DNA of 64,000 bases from Propionivibrio limicola (GCF_009469695.1 NZ_SSSR01000012.1:25291-89290); one strand, 5' to 3'; counted from the stretch's first letter, positions 31,349 to 41,026 are shown. Numbers and translations are program-made. The notes: generated by a model not told the origin, from the sequence alone.

Positions 31349-32662
31349 TTAGCAACAAACCAGCACTGCACGCTTATTAGCTATTTCCTCATCGAAAAAG
31401 TCACGAAATGAAATGACATTCGACCTCTTCGCGTAACACGTTTCCTTGGAGCTCTTTAGCGATTCGGGAACTACAAGGTGAATTCCATGGCTTTCCATGT
31501 CGGAAATTGCACTCGCGGAAACACGATCATCAACAGTGGCGAGAAAAAGTGTGCACCGGAATTTCTCAAGACCTACCTGTTTCCAGCGCTCTCTCAAAGT
31601 CGTTTTTGCAGAAAGAATCAACGCCTCATCATAGGTCCGATCAGTTTTTTGGAGCGTCACCACGTTCGGCATCACAAAGTCGGGGCGCCGTCCCCCGGTT
31701 ACTGCTTGCGCCTCAAAAGAAATTCCACCGTCGCCCAAAAGCTTGCTGATGTGATGTTCGAAAGAACGTCCTGCACGGGATTTTCGCTGTTGGCTAGCGC
31801 TCAAGAACAGAGCATCAAGCTCACGGAAGTTATGCACGATACTTGAAACGATATCGCTACCGCCAGTTGTTATGATTCTGATCACCTCTGCCGCACGAAA
31901 CCGCATCTCTGCGCTTTTATAGAGACTGAATTCGATGTCCCGGCTGATTTTCATCAGTGCATCGCCCGGCTTTTTAAGCCTGTACGGATCAAGACTTTCC
32001 AATCCATTGCTCGTCATATAGCTTTGCTGGGCCTGTCTTGCCAACATCTCCGAGGACGGCATCGCAGCCACTCGTGCAACAAACTGTTCAAGTTGTCCGG
32101 CTTTGATCGCATCAAGAAGCTCATCAATGAGCTGTTCCGTTTCGTCCTTTTGAACCCGCAAAACATCGGAAGGACTAAAAAGCCCGAAATGAAAATCCGC
32201 ATCGAGATTGAAAGATGTCTCCAAGAGCTCAGCAATCTCTGAAGCCGAATCGACAGTGAGGAACCAGTACTGAAAACATCCTGAAATGGACTTTTCAAGC
32301 ACACCGCCAACCAACAATGACGCAGGTGTCAGGTAAGCGAATTCTTCCTTCGGAACCCCCGTGAAGTGCATTTCCGAACCTTTGTTCGAATAATGCTTAA
32401 GCTTGCTCTCCTTTGTTTCCCCGCTACTTGGCCAAATGGTGGGAAGTGGGGATTCAAAAATGTGCGGCTTTTCTCGATTCAGGTTCCTAAGTTCGGGAAA
32501 GAAGCCTGACTGCCTGATTTCGCTTGGAATGTAGACTCCAGATTGATGCCCGTTTTCTGGGTCCTCTGCCCAGCCACAGTCGTTTCTTGACAATTTCTTG
32601 ATGAACACCTGCGAACTCTTTTCAAACCATTCCAGCAAATCGCTCCATTGTTCGATCGCCAT
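31349..32662 (-). CDS. EcoRII-type type II restriction endonuclease
   Basis: 437 residues, markedly lower GC than its neighbours. The C-terminal part (from about residue 290) shows the EcoRII-C nuclease core: RAGRSFEHHISKLL (Glu), ISFEAQAVTGGRRPDFVMPN (Asp) and LILSAKTTLRERWKQV (Lys), a PD-(D/E)xK arrangement, ending in HGIHLVVPESLK. EcoRII has 404 residues with an N-terminal effector domain, and the first 280 residues here probably play that role. With the adjacent dcm-like methylase it should form a CCWGG-type system; the exact target is inferred. It is the last of four minus-strand genes, 5 bases after vsr. Confidence 0.85.
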   Translation of the reverse strand: MAIEQWSDLLEWFEKSSQVFIKKLSRNDCGWAEDPENGHQSGVYIPSEIRQSGFFPELRNLNREKPHIFESPLPTIWPSSGETKESKLKHYSNKGSEMHFTGVPKEEFAYLTPASLLVGGVLEKSISGCFQYWFLTVDSASEIAELLETSFNLDADFHFGLFSPSDVLRVQKDETEQLIDELLDAIKAGQLEQFVARVAAMPSSEMLARQAQQSYMTSNGLESLDPYRLKKPGDALMKISRDIEFSLYKSAEMRFRAAEVIRIITTGGSDIVSSIVHNFRELDALFLSASQQRKSRAGRSFEHHISKLLGDGGISFEAQAVTGGRRPDFVMPNVVTLQKTDRTYDEALILSAKTTLRERWKQVGLEKFRCTLFLATVDDRVSASAISDMESHGIHLVVPESLKSSKETCYAKRSNVISFRDFFDEEIANKRAVLVCC

Positions 32663-32667
32663 AGCCC

Positions 32668-33084
32668 TTAGCCCCTTCCGGTAATCTCTGAAAACAGCCG
32701 CGTCAGACGGCTTGTACCTTCTCGCAATTCACATTCCCAAACCACAAGAACCTTCCACCCAAGCTCTCGAAGAGCATTGAACTGATACTGATCGCGATTG
32801 AGGTTCTCTCGAAACTTGTTCGCCCAAAAATCACTGCGGGTTGCGGGCGTTGTCGCGTACTTGCAATCCCGATGCCTGTGCCAGAAACACCCGTGCACAA
32901 AAACCACCGTACGGTATTTCGGAAAGACCATATCCGGCTTGCCGGGCAAATTGGCAACATGGAGCCGAAAACGCAAACCCCGCCCATGCAGGTAGCGTCG
33001 TACCAATAACTCCGGTTTCGTGTCCTTGCCTCGAATACCGGCCATCATCCGGCTTCGTGTTTCCTCATCGACAACATCAACCAT
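32668..33084 (-). CDS. vsr: Very-short-patch-repair endonuclease Vsr
   Basis: 138 residues. Vsr nicks next to T:G mismatches that arise from deaminated 5-methylcytosine in Dcm sites. Typical sequence: DEETRSRMMAGIRGKDTKPELLVRRYLHGRG, DMVFPKYRTVVFVHGCFWHRHRDC with the catalytic Asp and zinc-binding His/Cys, and FWANKFRENLNRDQ. The start MVDVVDEET at 33084 overlaps the stop of the small upstream gene (ATGA). Sits between the methylase and endonuclease genes as in many cytosine RM systems. Confidence 0.93.
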   Translation of the reverse strand: MVDVVDEETRSRMMAGIRGKDTKPELLVRRYLHGRGLRFRLHVANLPGKPDMVFPKYRTVVFVHGCFWHRHRDCKYATTPATRSDFWANKFRENLNRDQYQFNALRELGWKVLVVWECELREGTSRLTRLFSEITGRG

Positions 33085-33371
33085 CAAGCGTCGAGGCGCA
33101 TTCCGCAAGCGTGCATGAAAATCGGATAGGCAGCTTCGATCATTTTTTCGTGACCAAGTGCTGAATCAAGCTCTCCGAGCACAAAGCGAAGCTCGTCGAC
33201 TTCCTTTTCCGAGAAGAGCCGATCCCCACTCTGGATTGCGACAATTTCAGCAGGATCGTCTTCCGGGTGAAACAAAAAGCTCTGATTTTGCATCTCAGCG
33301 AACCATGTCATTGCACCATCAAACGAAGTATCTTGAAGTTTTGGAATACGAGATTGGGCTTGCATGATCAC
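33084..33371 (-). CDS. Small acidic protein of the restriction-modification operon
   Basis: 95 residues, not recognised. It is acidic (FHPEDDPAEIVAIQSGDRLFSEKEVDELRFVLGELD) and probably soluble. It sits exactly between dcm (3-base gap) and vsr (ATGA overlap), which argues for a functional link to the system, for example an accessory or control protein, but it shows no helix-turn-helix. Two in-frame ATGs (33371, 33365) are possible starts. Confidence 0.6.
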   Translation of the reverse strand: MIMQAQSRIPKLQDTSFDGAMTWFAEMQNQSFLFHPEDDPAEIVAIQSGDRLFSEKEVDELRFVLGELDSALGHEKMIEAAYPIFMHACGMRLDA

Positions 33372-33374
33372 TCC

Positions 33375-34652
33375 TCAAGCAGTTGCGTAACGAAGGGGTA
33401 ACTCAGGTTCCAGGATATCAGCATTCAGACAGGGTTGCATCAATTGCGCGGCGTGTTTCATTACGTCAACAACAACCGAATTCCCGAATTGCTTGTAAGC
33501 CCGCGTATCCGACACCGGAATCCTGAACGTGTCCGGAAAGCCCATCAGGCGGGCGCATTCGCGCGGCGTCAGGCGGCGCGGGTTCTTGCCTTCGCCCTGA
33601 TAGACAAGAATCTCCGAACCGTCCTTGTAGTAGCGGGCGGACAAGGTGCGTGCCACGCTGCCCGGGTAAACCAGCCCGAAGCCGAAGCCATTGCCGGCGG
33701 CCTTGTGCTTGGCGGCATAACCTTGCAGGTAGGCCCAGAGCTTGTCGGTGAGCGTGTATTTGGGATCGATCTGCCCGCTGGCGTGGTTGAAGAAGCGGTC
33801 GCCGTCCCACGGCAGTTGCGGTTCGCTGCCGTCGGTGCGGTGAAAGATATCCTGCATGGTTCTCCGCCCCTTCGCGGGGAGCGGCAGGGCGTTCCAGTCG
33901 AAGGCGACGCGGTCGGCCTTGCGGAAGCCGACGATCAGGATGCGTTCGCGGTGTTGCGGCACAAAATGCGCGCCATCGACAACGCGCGAGTGAATGTCGT
34001 AGCCGAGATCGTCGAGCGAACGCTTGATGACGTCGAAGGTGCGCCCCTTGTCGTGCGACATGAGGTTTTTGACGTTTTCGAGCAGAAAGGCGCGCGGTTG
34101 CTTGGTCTCGATGATGCGGCAGACGTCGAAAAAGAGCGTGCCTTGCGTTTCGTCGGCAAAGCCGTGGGCGCGGCCGAGCGCGTTTTTCTTGGAGACGCCG
34201 GCGATCGAGAATGGCTGGCAGGGAAATCCGGCCAGCAGCAGGTCGTGGTCGGGGACCTCGGCGGCTTCGATTTGCGTGATGTCGCCGTTGATGGCGTGGC
34301 CGTCCGGGTAGTTTTCGACGTAGGTTTTTTGCGCGTAGCTGTCCCATTCGCTGGTAAAGACGCAACGCCCGCCGATCTCTTCAAACGCCCGGCGGATGCC
34401 GCCGATGCCGGCGAACAAATCGCAAAAGGTGAAAGCGGCCTCGCCGGTCGGTGCCACTTCCAGCGGCAACAGGCGTTGCAGCCCGAAGCCATAGCTCGGC
34501 GGCACCGATTGATTGGCAATCCAGTGCCGGACGGTTCGCGTGGAAACGCTGAGATGCCGGGCGATTTCTGCCTGGGAATGGTGCTGCAGCGCGGCATCGA
34601 GGTAGCGGAGTGCCGGATCGTTATCCGGCCCGGTATGGAGTACGGTGGCCAT
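33375..34652 (-). CDS. dcm: DNA (cytosine-5) methyltransferase, Dcm/EcoRII type
   Basis: 425 residues. After an N-terminal helix-turn-helix-like part (SQAEIARHLSVSTRTVRHWIA) come the C5-methylase motifs: I FCDLFAGIGGIRRAFE, IV AGFPCQPFSIAG with the catalytic Cys, VI FLLENVKNL, VIII VPQHRERILIVGF and X YKQFGNSVVV. The target domain between VIII and IX resembles Dcm/EcoRII methylases, predicting CCWGG. It is the first gene of the dcm-ORF-vsr-endonuclease run. Its GC content is closer to the host than that of the endonuclease, so the island may be a composite. Confidence 0.92.
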   Translation of the reverse strand: MATVLHTGPDNDPALRYLDAALQHHSQAEIARHLSVSTRTVRHWIANQSVPPSYGFGLQRLLPLEVAPTGEAAFTFCDLFAGIGGIRRAFEEIGGRCVFTSEWDSYAQKTYVENYPDGHAINGDITQIEAAEVPDHDLLLAGFPCQPFSIAGVSKKNALGRAHGFADETQGTLFFDVCRIIETKQPRAFLLENVKNLMSHDKGRTFDVIKRSLDDLGYDIHSRVVDGAHFVPQHRERILIVGFRKADRVAFDWNALPLPAKGRRTMQDIFHRTDGSEPQLPWDGDRFFNHASGQIDPKYTLTDKLWAYLQGYAAKHKAAGNGFGFGLVYPGSVARTLSARYYKDGSEILVYQGEGKNPRRLTPRECARLMGFPDTFRIPVSDTRAYKQFGNSVVVDVMKHAAQLMQPCLNADILEPELPLRYATA

Positions 34653-34792
34653 CGCTCAATCTTTGACTGGGATTAAAACGGGAAATTACGCCTCATTTTG
34701 TCCCAGAGCAAGAGTTCAATCGGCTTTTTAACAGGGCCTCGCAAGCGACGCCGACAAGGAATCTTCGGCAACGGTTTGTTTACCGGCTGTTA

Positions 34793-35236
34793 TCAGCGCT
34801 TTGCCAGCAAGCGGTCCAGCTGATTGGCAAAGGCTTGTCTATCTGCGGAGGAGAGCGAGGACGGCCCGCCGGTTTCGACGCCACTATTGCGCAAGGTTTC
34901 CATGAAGTTGCGCATCGTCAGCCGTCCCTCGATGTTGTTCTTGTCGAGCAATTCACCGCGCGGATCGATCACCCGCGCCCCCTTTGCAATCACCTGTGCG
35001 GCAAGCGGGATATCGGCGGTCACCACAACATCGCCGGCATCTGCCTCCTGGGCGATACGCTGATCGGCCACATCGAATCCGGACGGTACTTGCAACGCCT
35101 TGATCCACGGTGACGGGGGAACCCGCAGCATCTGGTTGGCGATCAGCGTCAGCGGAATCTCCGCACGGTTGGCCGCGCGATACAGAATTTCCTTGATCGC
35201 GACCGGGCAGGCGTCGGCATCAACCCATATTTTCAT
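34793..35236 (-). CDS. YaiI/YqxD family (DUF188) protein
   Basis: 147 residues starting [22 protein letters not shown], the hallmark of the YaiI/YqxD family. Conserved Asp residues also occur in [12 protein letters not shown], and the C-terminus has [17 protein letters not shown]. The fold is PIN-like, so a nuclease role is suspected but not established. Single gene, flanked by about 140 and 190 bases of non-coding DNA in which I see no clear signal. Confidence 0.88.
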   Translation of the reverse strand: MKIWVDADACPVAIKEILYRAANRAEIPLTLIANQMLRVPPSPWIKALQVPSGFDVADQRIAQEADAGDVVVTADIPLAAQVIAKGARVIDPRGELLDKNNIEGRLTMRNFMETLRNSGVETGGPSSLSSADRQAFANQLDRLLAKR

Positions 35237-35471
35237 TGTTTTTTCCCCGTGATATCACCTGCCTTTTCGGCAGGGCCGTGGCCACCGAAAAACTTCGCAG
35301 TGTCTGTTTTGTCCAGAAACCTTCGCCCGTCGTTCCAGATGAAACTCATGCCATGGCTCCGGCGCGGCATCAGTTTAGAGGAAAACCGGATGGCTCATCC
35401 CGCTGCATGATCAGCCGCCATCAGGCAAAATGCCCGACGTGTCCATCCCTGTTCTGATTGAAAGCTTCGCC

Positions 35472-37247
35472 ATGCCCGTCCCGCTTAAAACTTCGCTTGA
35501 AAAATGTACCGTCCCGCAACTGAAGGATCTGGCCAGTCACCTGCCCGGCGCGATGCCGTCGAAGAAGCAGGATCTGGTCGACTGGATTGCCGCAGCGATG
35601 CTCGGTGGCGGAGCTCAGGCGGCGTGGGGCCAGCTGAATGAGGTGCAGCGCGCGGCCGTCTCGGAGTGCGCGTATCAGCCGGGTGGAGTTTTTGCCCCGT
35701 TGCGCTTTGTTGCCAAGTACGGGAAGAATCCTGACTTTACGGTTCCTGGCGCCAAGTCGAGCGACCGGTACAGCCCGAAGGCTTCCGCGCTCGGGTTGTT
35801 CATTCTTTTCGATCCGGTCGAACGGGACTCTCGGGTTCCGGCTGATTTGCAGGCGGTGTTGCGCGCCTTTGTGCCGCCCCCACCTCCGGTCGTATTGCCG
35901 AGCTCGGACGCGCTTTCGGAGGGCGAGGAATTGACGGTGCGCCTTGGCGAACGCGAGGCGGCGCAGGAGTTGGCGATCATGCTGCGGACGATCGAACAGG
36001 CGCGCATTCAGGTCAGCGAAAAAACGTCCTTGCCGGGCGCCGCCAGTTTGCGTGCATTGAGCGAAAAGCTCGTCGGCGGCGATTACTACCCGTTGGTCGA
36101 GAAGAAAGGGAAATGGGAGCAGGAAATCGGCCCGATCCGCGCCTTTGCCTGGCCGCTGCTGTTGCAGGCCGGTGGGCTGGCGACGCGCACCGGCCCCCGG
36201 TTGACGCTGACACCGGCCGGAATCAAGGCGTTGAGCGCGCCGTCGGCCGACGTGCTGCGCGGTCTCTGGCGCAAGTGGCAAAAATCGACGCTGTTCGACG
36301 AGTTTTCCCGCGTCGATGCGATCAAGGGGCAAGGTGGCAAGGGGCGCGTGATGACCGCTGTGGCGCCGCGCCGGGCGGCCATTGAGGCCGCGTTACAGGA
36401 ATGTCCGGTCGGGCGCTGGGTGTCGGTCGATTTGTTCTCGCGCTACATGTGCGCGGTCGGGCTGAATTTTTCGGTGACGCATGATTCGTGGCGCCTCTAC
36501 ATCTGCAGCCCGGATTACGGCAGTTTGGGCTACGCCGGCTATGGCGGCTGGAACGTTCTGCAGGAGCGTTACATTTTTGCTTTCCTGTTCGAGTATGCCG
36601 CAACGCTGGGGCTGATCGACGTGGCCTATGTCGATCCTGTCGATGCCCGCAGGGACTACCGCCATATCTGGGGTACGGACGATCTGGCGTTTTTGAGCCG
36701 CCATGACGGCTTGTCGCATATCCGCCTGACGCCGCTTGGCGCCTACATTCTTGGACGCGAAGCGGAATACAAGCCCGGCGCCGTGGTCAGCAATATCGGG
36801 CTTTCCGTGCTGCCCGGCCTGCAAGTCCGGGTCGTGCGCGGAACGCCGGCCCCGGAAGAAACCCTGCTCCTCGACCACTGGGCGGAGGTCGTGGAGCCGG
36901 GCTGTTGGCGGCTCGATCGAACGAAAGCCTTGTCGGCGATCGAAAAAGGCTTCGATATCGGCGAACTGCGCGCCTTCCTCGAACGCGGTGACGACATGCC
37001 ACTCCCCGAAACAGTCGATTCGTTCATCCGCAACTGCGAAAAGAACGGCAAGGCGTTGAAAGTGTCGGGAAGTGCCGTACTGATCGAGTGCCGGGATGGT
37101 GAGACAGCCGCCGTCATTGCCGGGCACAAGGAGACTTCCGCGCTATGCCTTGCCGCCGGCCCAAAAACGCTGGTGGTGCGCAGCGAGCATGTGGAGAAGT
37201 TTAAGGAGCGCGTGCGGATTCTGGGTTACGGGGTGCTTGGCCAGTGA
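35472..37247 (+). CDS. Protein with SAP-like start and XPB/Ssl2 N-terminal-like domain
   Basis: 591 residues (605 if the ATG at 35430 is used). It opens with a short SAP/LEM-like helical motif (KCTVPQLKDLASHLPGAMPSKKQDLVDWI). The long middle and C-terminal parts, with winged-helix-like segments (PLLLQAGGLATRTGPRLTLTPAGIKAL, LRGLWRKWQKSTLFDEF) and a final LVVRSEHVEKFKERVRILGYGV, resemble the helicase-associated XPB/Ssl2 N-terminal family. No helicase motifs are present, so any DNA role would need a partner. The assignment is tentative; the gene itself is clearly real. Confidence 0.6.
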   Translation: MPVPLKTSLEKCTVPQLKDLASHLPGAMPSKKQDLVDWIAAAMLGGGAQAAWGQLNEVQRAAVSECAYQPGGVFAPLRFVAKYGKNPDFTVPGAKSSDRYSPKASALGLFILFDPVERDSRVPADLQAVLRAFVPPPPPVVLPSSDALSEGEELTVRLGEREAAQELAIMLRTIEQARIQVSEKTSLPGAASLRALSEKLVGGDYYPLVEKKGKWEQEIGPIRAFAWPLLLQAGGLATRTGPRLTLTPAGIKALSAPSADVLRGLWRKWQKSTLFDEFSRVDAIKGQGGKGRVMTAVAPRRAAIEAALQECPVGRWVSVDLFSRYMCAVGLNFSVTHDSWRLYICSPDYGSLGYAGYGGWNVLQERYIFAFLFEYAATLGLIDVAYVDPVDARRDYRHIWGTDDLAFLSRHDGLSHIRLTPLGAYILGREAEYKPGAVVSNIGLSVLPGLQVRVVRGTPAPEETLLLDHWAEVVEPGCWRLDRTKALSAIEKGFDIGELRAFLERGDDMPLPETVDSFIRNCEKNGKALKVSGSAVLIECRDGETAAVIAGHKETSALCLAAGPKTLVVRSEHVEKFKERVRILGYGVLGQ

Positions 37248-37259
37248 GCGATGGCGCTG

Positions 37260-37275
37260 TGTTTCATGTGAAACA
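37260..37275. other. parS-like ParB-binding palindrome
   Basis: TGTTTCATGTGAAACA matches the parS consensus TGTTTCACGTGAAACA at 15 of 16 positions and is itself an almost perfect palindrome. It lies in the 31-base gap between two convergent genes, where no other function is needed. With the site at 15507 it suggests a parS cluster near the origin. Confidence 0.6.
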
Positions 37276-37278
37276 TCG

Positions 37279-37797
37279 CTAATCGATATAGCTGCGTGCG
37301 GCCTCGAAGCGCTGGGCGTAATACTTGGCGCTGAGCTGGTCGACACGCACGCGGCCGTTGGTGGATGGGGCGTGCACGAACCGGTCGTCGCCGATGTAGA
37401 CGCCGACGTGCGAGAACGGCGCATTGCGCGTGTTGAAGAAGACGAGGTCGCCGGGACGCAGTTCATCGCGGGCGATGGGTCGGCCGCGACGGGCGATGTC
37501 GGCGGCGCTGCCGCCAAGCCGGATTCCGGTGGCGTTGTTGTAGATGTAGCTGACCATGCCGCTGCAATCGAGACCGGCTTCCGGGTTCTTGCCGCCGAAG
37601 CGGTAGCCGGTGTCGATCAGGCCGAGGGCGAAAAATGTGATTTCGCGCCCTTGCTCGGTGGCGGCGGGTCGGGTACCGGTCGTGGTCCCCGGTTGGGATG
37701 GCGGCAAGCTGCTGCAGCCGGGGAGAATCAAAACCACCCCGGCCGCCAGTGCGGCAAGGATCGTTTTGATGTTTGCCGGCAAGCGTTCGATTGTCAT
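37279..37797 (-). CDS. NlpC/P60 (C40) peptidase lipoprotein
   Basis: 172 residues. Lipoprotein signal with lipobox LPGC (Cys about residue 28). The NlpC/P60 domain has the catalytic Cys in GLDCSGMVSYIYN, His in FSHVGVYIGDDRFVHAP and a third polar residue beyond. Such enzymes cut the D-Glu to diaminopimelate bond in peptidoglycan peptides (MepS-like). YRFGGKNP is the usual beginning of the domain. It is 4 bases downstream of the chemoreceptor gene, on the same strand. Confidence 0.88.
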   Translation of the reverse strand: MTIERLPANIKTILAALAAGVVLILPGCSSLPPSQPGTTTGTRPAATEQGREITFFALGLIDTGYRFGGKNPEAGLDCSGMVSYIYNNATGIRLGGSAADIARRGRPIARDELRPGDLVFFNTRNAPFSHVGVYIGDDRFVHAPSTNGRVRVDQLSAKYYAQRFEAARSYID

Positions 37798-37801
37798 GCG
37801 A

Positions 37802-39424
37802 TCAGCGAATGAAGCGGAAGTAGGCGATCAGGTCCTGCAGATTGGAGGAGACCGCCTTCATGCGCTCGGTTTTTTCGGACACGTTGGCGATCGCCGCCGT
37901 GGTCTGTCCGATGCCGCCGACGATTTCCTCGACGTGGCTGGCGATCTCGTTGCCGGCGCTCGATTGCTGGCGCGTGCCGTCGGCAATCTGCCGCGAAATG
38001 GCGGCGACTTCGTTGCCGTGCTCGACGACCGAGTCGAGCCCTTGGCGGGCGGTTGTCATCGCCGCATCGGTGTCGGCGACATGGGTGCCGGCGGCACTCA
38101 TCGAGTCGAGCGCAATCTGGGTGACGCGCTGGATTTCATGCACGCTCTCGGTGATCTCGGTGGTCTGCTTGCCGGATTGTTCGGCGAGCTTCCGGACCTC
38201 GTCGGCGACGACGGCGAAGCCGCGCCCGGCCTCGCCGGCCCGCGCCGCTTCGATGGCCGCGTTGAGCGCGAGCAGGTTGGTTTGGTCGGCAATGCCGCGA
38301 ATGACCTGGCTGATGTTTTCGATGGCGGTGATCGAGCGCGACAGGTCGGCCATCGTGTTGCCGGCGTTGTCGACCGTGCGTACCACGTTGGCGGTGGCGG
38401 CCTGGCTGTTGTTCATGCTCGACGTCGCCTGCTCGAGCAGGCTGTGCGAGGCGCCGACGCTTTCCGTGGCTTTCTGCGCGCTGTCGGCGATTTCGTTAAC
38501 CGAAACGACGAGTTGTTCAACTTCGTTGGCGATGCGGGTAACGGCATCCGATTGCTGTTCCGTGGCCTTGCGCGTCTGCACCATTTCGGCGCTGAGCGCG
38601 TCGGCGTTGTCGGAAATGAGATCGGCGGCCTCGGAAATCTCGGCCATCATGGCCTTGAGATGCGTCTGCGTGGTGATCAGCGCGTCGTTGAGTTGGCCGA
38701 GTTCGTCCTCCCGGGTGAGCGGGATCGCGTCGGTCAGTTCGCCCTCAGCGATGTTTTCGATGCGTTTGACGATCCGGTCGAGAATCACCAGCAACTGGCG
38801 CTGCATCAGCAACAGGGCGGCGCTGGCGCTGATGCCGACCAGTCCGAAGGTGTGGCTGATCCAGTTCGCCACCTCCGGGCTGATGCCGGCGGCCGCGCCG
38901 AATTGGGTGACGCCCCAGCCGATCAGTTGCAGCGCAAGGATCACTCCGACCACGCCGCCGAGCTTCCATTTGAGGGAAACGCGTTTCCAGAATGAAATTT
39001 TCGGCAGCGTCGCCTGACCGTCTTTCAGTTTTTTGTAGAAGGCATCGGCCTCCCCAATCATCTGCCGCGTCGGCTCGGTGCGCACGGACATGTAGCCGGT
39101 AATCGCGCCGTTCTTGAGCACCGGTACGACGAGCGCATCCACCCAGTAGTGATTGCCATCCTTGCAGCGATTCTTGACCGTGCCGCGCCACGGCCGCCCC
39201 TTCTTGATGGTGTCCCACATCCAGGCGAAGGCTTCCGGCGGCATGTCCGGATGGCGGACGACATTGTGGTTCTTGCCGATGAGCTCCTCGCGCAAGAAAC
39301 CGCTGACATCGACGAACGTGTCGTTGACGTAGGTGGTGATGCCTTTCAGGTCGGTGCGGGAAACGATGTAGCGACCCTTCGGAAACGGGGTCTCGTTCTG
39401 GGTGACGGGCAGATTGATTTTCAT
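37802..39424 (-). CDS. PAS-domain methyl-accepting chemotaxis protein, Aer-like
   Basis: 540 residues. An N-terminal PAS domain ([54 protein letters not shown]) like the FAD-binding sensor of Aer, then two closely spaced membrane helices ([14 protein letters not shown] and [13 protein letters not shown]), HAMP, and the signalling domain with [28 protein letters not shown]. It probably steers energy taxis through CheA/CheW encoded elsewhere. It lacks a C-terminal CheR-binding pentapeptide. The start MKINLPVTQ at 39424 is the family start. The gap 39425-39571 shows nothing. Confidence 0.9.
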   Translation of the reverse strand: MKINLPVTQNETPFPKGRYIVSRTDLKGITTYVNDTFVDVSGFLREELIGKNHNVVRHPDMPPEAFAWMWDTIKKGRPWRGTVKNRCKDGNHYWVDALVVPVLKNGAITGYMSVRTEPTRQMIGEADAFYKKLKDGQATLPKISFWKRVSLKWKLGGVVGVILALQLIGWGVTQFGAAAGISPEVANWISHTFGLVGISASAALLLMQRQLLVILDRIVKRIENIAEGELTDAIPLTREDELGQLNDALITTQTHLKAMMAEISEAADLISDNADALSAEMVQTRKATEQQSDAVTRIANEVEQLVVSVNEIADSAQKATESVGASHSLLEQATSSMNNSQAATANVVRTVDNAGNTMADLSRSITAIENISQVIRGIADQTNLLALNAAIEAARAGEAGRGFAVVADEVRKLAEQSGKQTTEITESVHEIQRVTQIALDSMSAAGTHVADTDAAMTTARQGLDSVVEHGNEVAAISRQIADGTRQQSSAGNEIASHVEEIVGGIGQTTAAIANVSEKTERMKAVSSNLQDLIAYFRFIR

Positions 39425-39571
39425 GGTTCTTTCGCGGTGTCGATAGTCGGTGCGGGGGGGGGCAGACAAGGTACGACGAATACGTGCAGCTATGAATCCT
39501 GAAGCTCTACCGGCGGGCTTTAGTTGGCAAAGCCCTGTTGAAAACAAGGTTTTGCCAGTATGACGTTCGGC

Positions 39572-41026
39572 CTATAAAAGCACAATATCGAACTGTTCCT
39601 GGAAGTAGTTCGCTTCGGCCTTGAGCGAAATCGGGCGGCCGATGAAGTCGGAGAGCATGGCGAGGCCCTGCGATTCCTCCTCGTGGAAGATGTCGATCAC
39701 CGAGACGCTGGCCAGGATGCGGAATTCGCGGGCGTTGAACTGGCGCGCCTCGCGCAGCAGCTCGCGCATGATCTCGTAGCACATCGTGCGTGCCGTTTTC
39801 ACCTCGCCGCGACCGCCGCACATCGGGCATTCCTGGCACAAAACGTGGGCCAGCGATTCGCGCGTGCGCTTGCGCGTCATCTCGACGAGACCGAGCGCGG
39901 TGAAACCATTGACCGTCAGACGCGTCGGGTCGGTCGACAGCGCCTTGTTGAACTCTTCAAGGACGGCGGCGCGGTGTTCCTCGCTGTCCATGTCGATGAA
40001 GTCGGTGATGATGATGCCGCCCAGGTTGCGCAGGCGCAGCTGGCGGGCGATCGTCTGCGCCGCTTCGAGGTTGGTCTTGAAGACGGTATCGTCGAAGTTG
40101 CGCACGCCGACGTAGCCGCCGGTATTGACGTCGATCGTCGTCATTGCCTCGGTCTGGTCGATGATCAGGTAGCCGCCCGACTTGAGATTGACGCGCCGCG
40201 CCAGCGCCCGCTCGATTTCCTCCTCGACGCCGTACAGCTCGAACAGCGGCCGCTCGCCGATATAGTGATTGAGCAGCGGCAGCACGGCGGGCGTGTATTC
40301 GGCGGCGAACGCGGTGAGTTTCTGGAAATTCTCGCGCGAGTCGATGTCGATGCGCATGGTGCGGGAATTGACGAGGTCGCGCAGCACGCGCAGGCCGAGC
40401 GACAATTCCTGATAGACAAGGCTGGGAGGCGCTGCCGTCTTGGTCTGTGCGTCGATGTCGCGCCAGATCCGGCGCAGATAGTCGATGTCGTTGGCCAGCT
40501 CCTCTTCGGTCGATCCTTCGGCCATCGTGCGCACGATGAAGCCACCCGGCTCGTCGGCCGGGATCAGCCGCGTCAGCTTCTCGCGCAACGCCTCGCGCTC
40601 GGTTTCGTTGCCGATGCGCTGCGAAATGCCGATGTGTTTCTCCTGCGGCAAATAGACGAGCAGGCGGCCGGCGATCGACATCTGGGTGGTGAGGCGTGCG
40701 CCCTTGGTGCCGATCGGATCCTTGAGCACCTGCACGACGACGCGCTGGCCTTCGTGCAGGATGCGTTCGATTGGTCGGGGCTGTTCGCCGCAGGTGCGCG
40801 GCTGCCAGATATCGGCGACGTGCAGGAAGGCCGTCCGCTCGAGTCCGACATCGACGAAGGCCGACTGCATGCCGGGCAGGATGCGCACGACGCGGCCGAC
40901 GTAAATGTTGCCGACGAGGCCGTGGCTGGCCGTGCGTTCGATATGCAGCTCCTGCACGGCGCCCTGGTACATGACGGCGACGCGCGTTTCCTGCGGCGTA
41001 AAGTTGATCAGTATCTCTTGAGGCAT
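39572..41026 (-). CDS. rng: Ribonuclease G
   Basis: 484 residues (E. coli RNase G 489). It is the endoribonuclease that matures the 5' end of 16S rRNA and takes part in mRNA decay. The S1 domain is at the start (GNIYVGRVVRILPGMQSAFVDVG), the DNase-I-like catalytic domain shows TIDVNTGGYVG and IIITDFIDMD with the metal-binding Asp residues, and the zinc-link is CQECPMCGGRG. There is no RNase E-like C-terminal tail. The start MPQEILINFTPQ at 41026 was chosen from the conserved N-terminus. It is divergent from trhP, only about 70 bases apart. Confidence 0.95.
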   Translation of the reverse strand: MPQEILINFTPQETRVAVMYQGAVQELHIERTASHGLVGNIYVGRVVRILPGMQSAFVDVGLERTAFLHVADIWQPRTCGEQPRPIERILHEGQRVVVQVLKDPIGTKGARLTTQMSIAGRLLVYLPQEKHIGISQRIGNETEREALREKLTRLIPADEPGGFIVRTMAEGSTEEELANDIDYLRRIWRDIDAQTKTAAPPSLVYQELSLGLRVLRDLVNSRTMRIDIDSRENFQKLTAFAAEYTPAVLPLLNHYIGERPLFELYGVEEEIERALARRVNLKSGGYLIIDQTEAMTTIDVNTGGYVGVRNFDDTVFKTNLEAAQTIARQLRLRNLGGIIITDFIDMDSEEHRAAVLEEFNKALSTDPTRLTVNGFTALGLVEMTRKRTRESLAHVLCQECPMCGGRGEVKTARTMCYEIMRELLREARQFNAREFRILASVSVIDIFHEEESQGLAMLSDFIGRPISLKAEANYFQEQFDIVLL

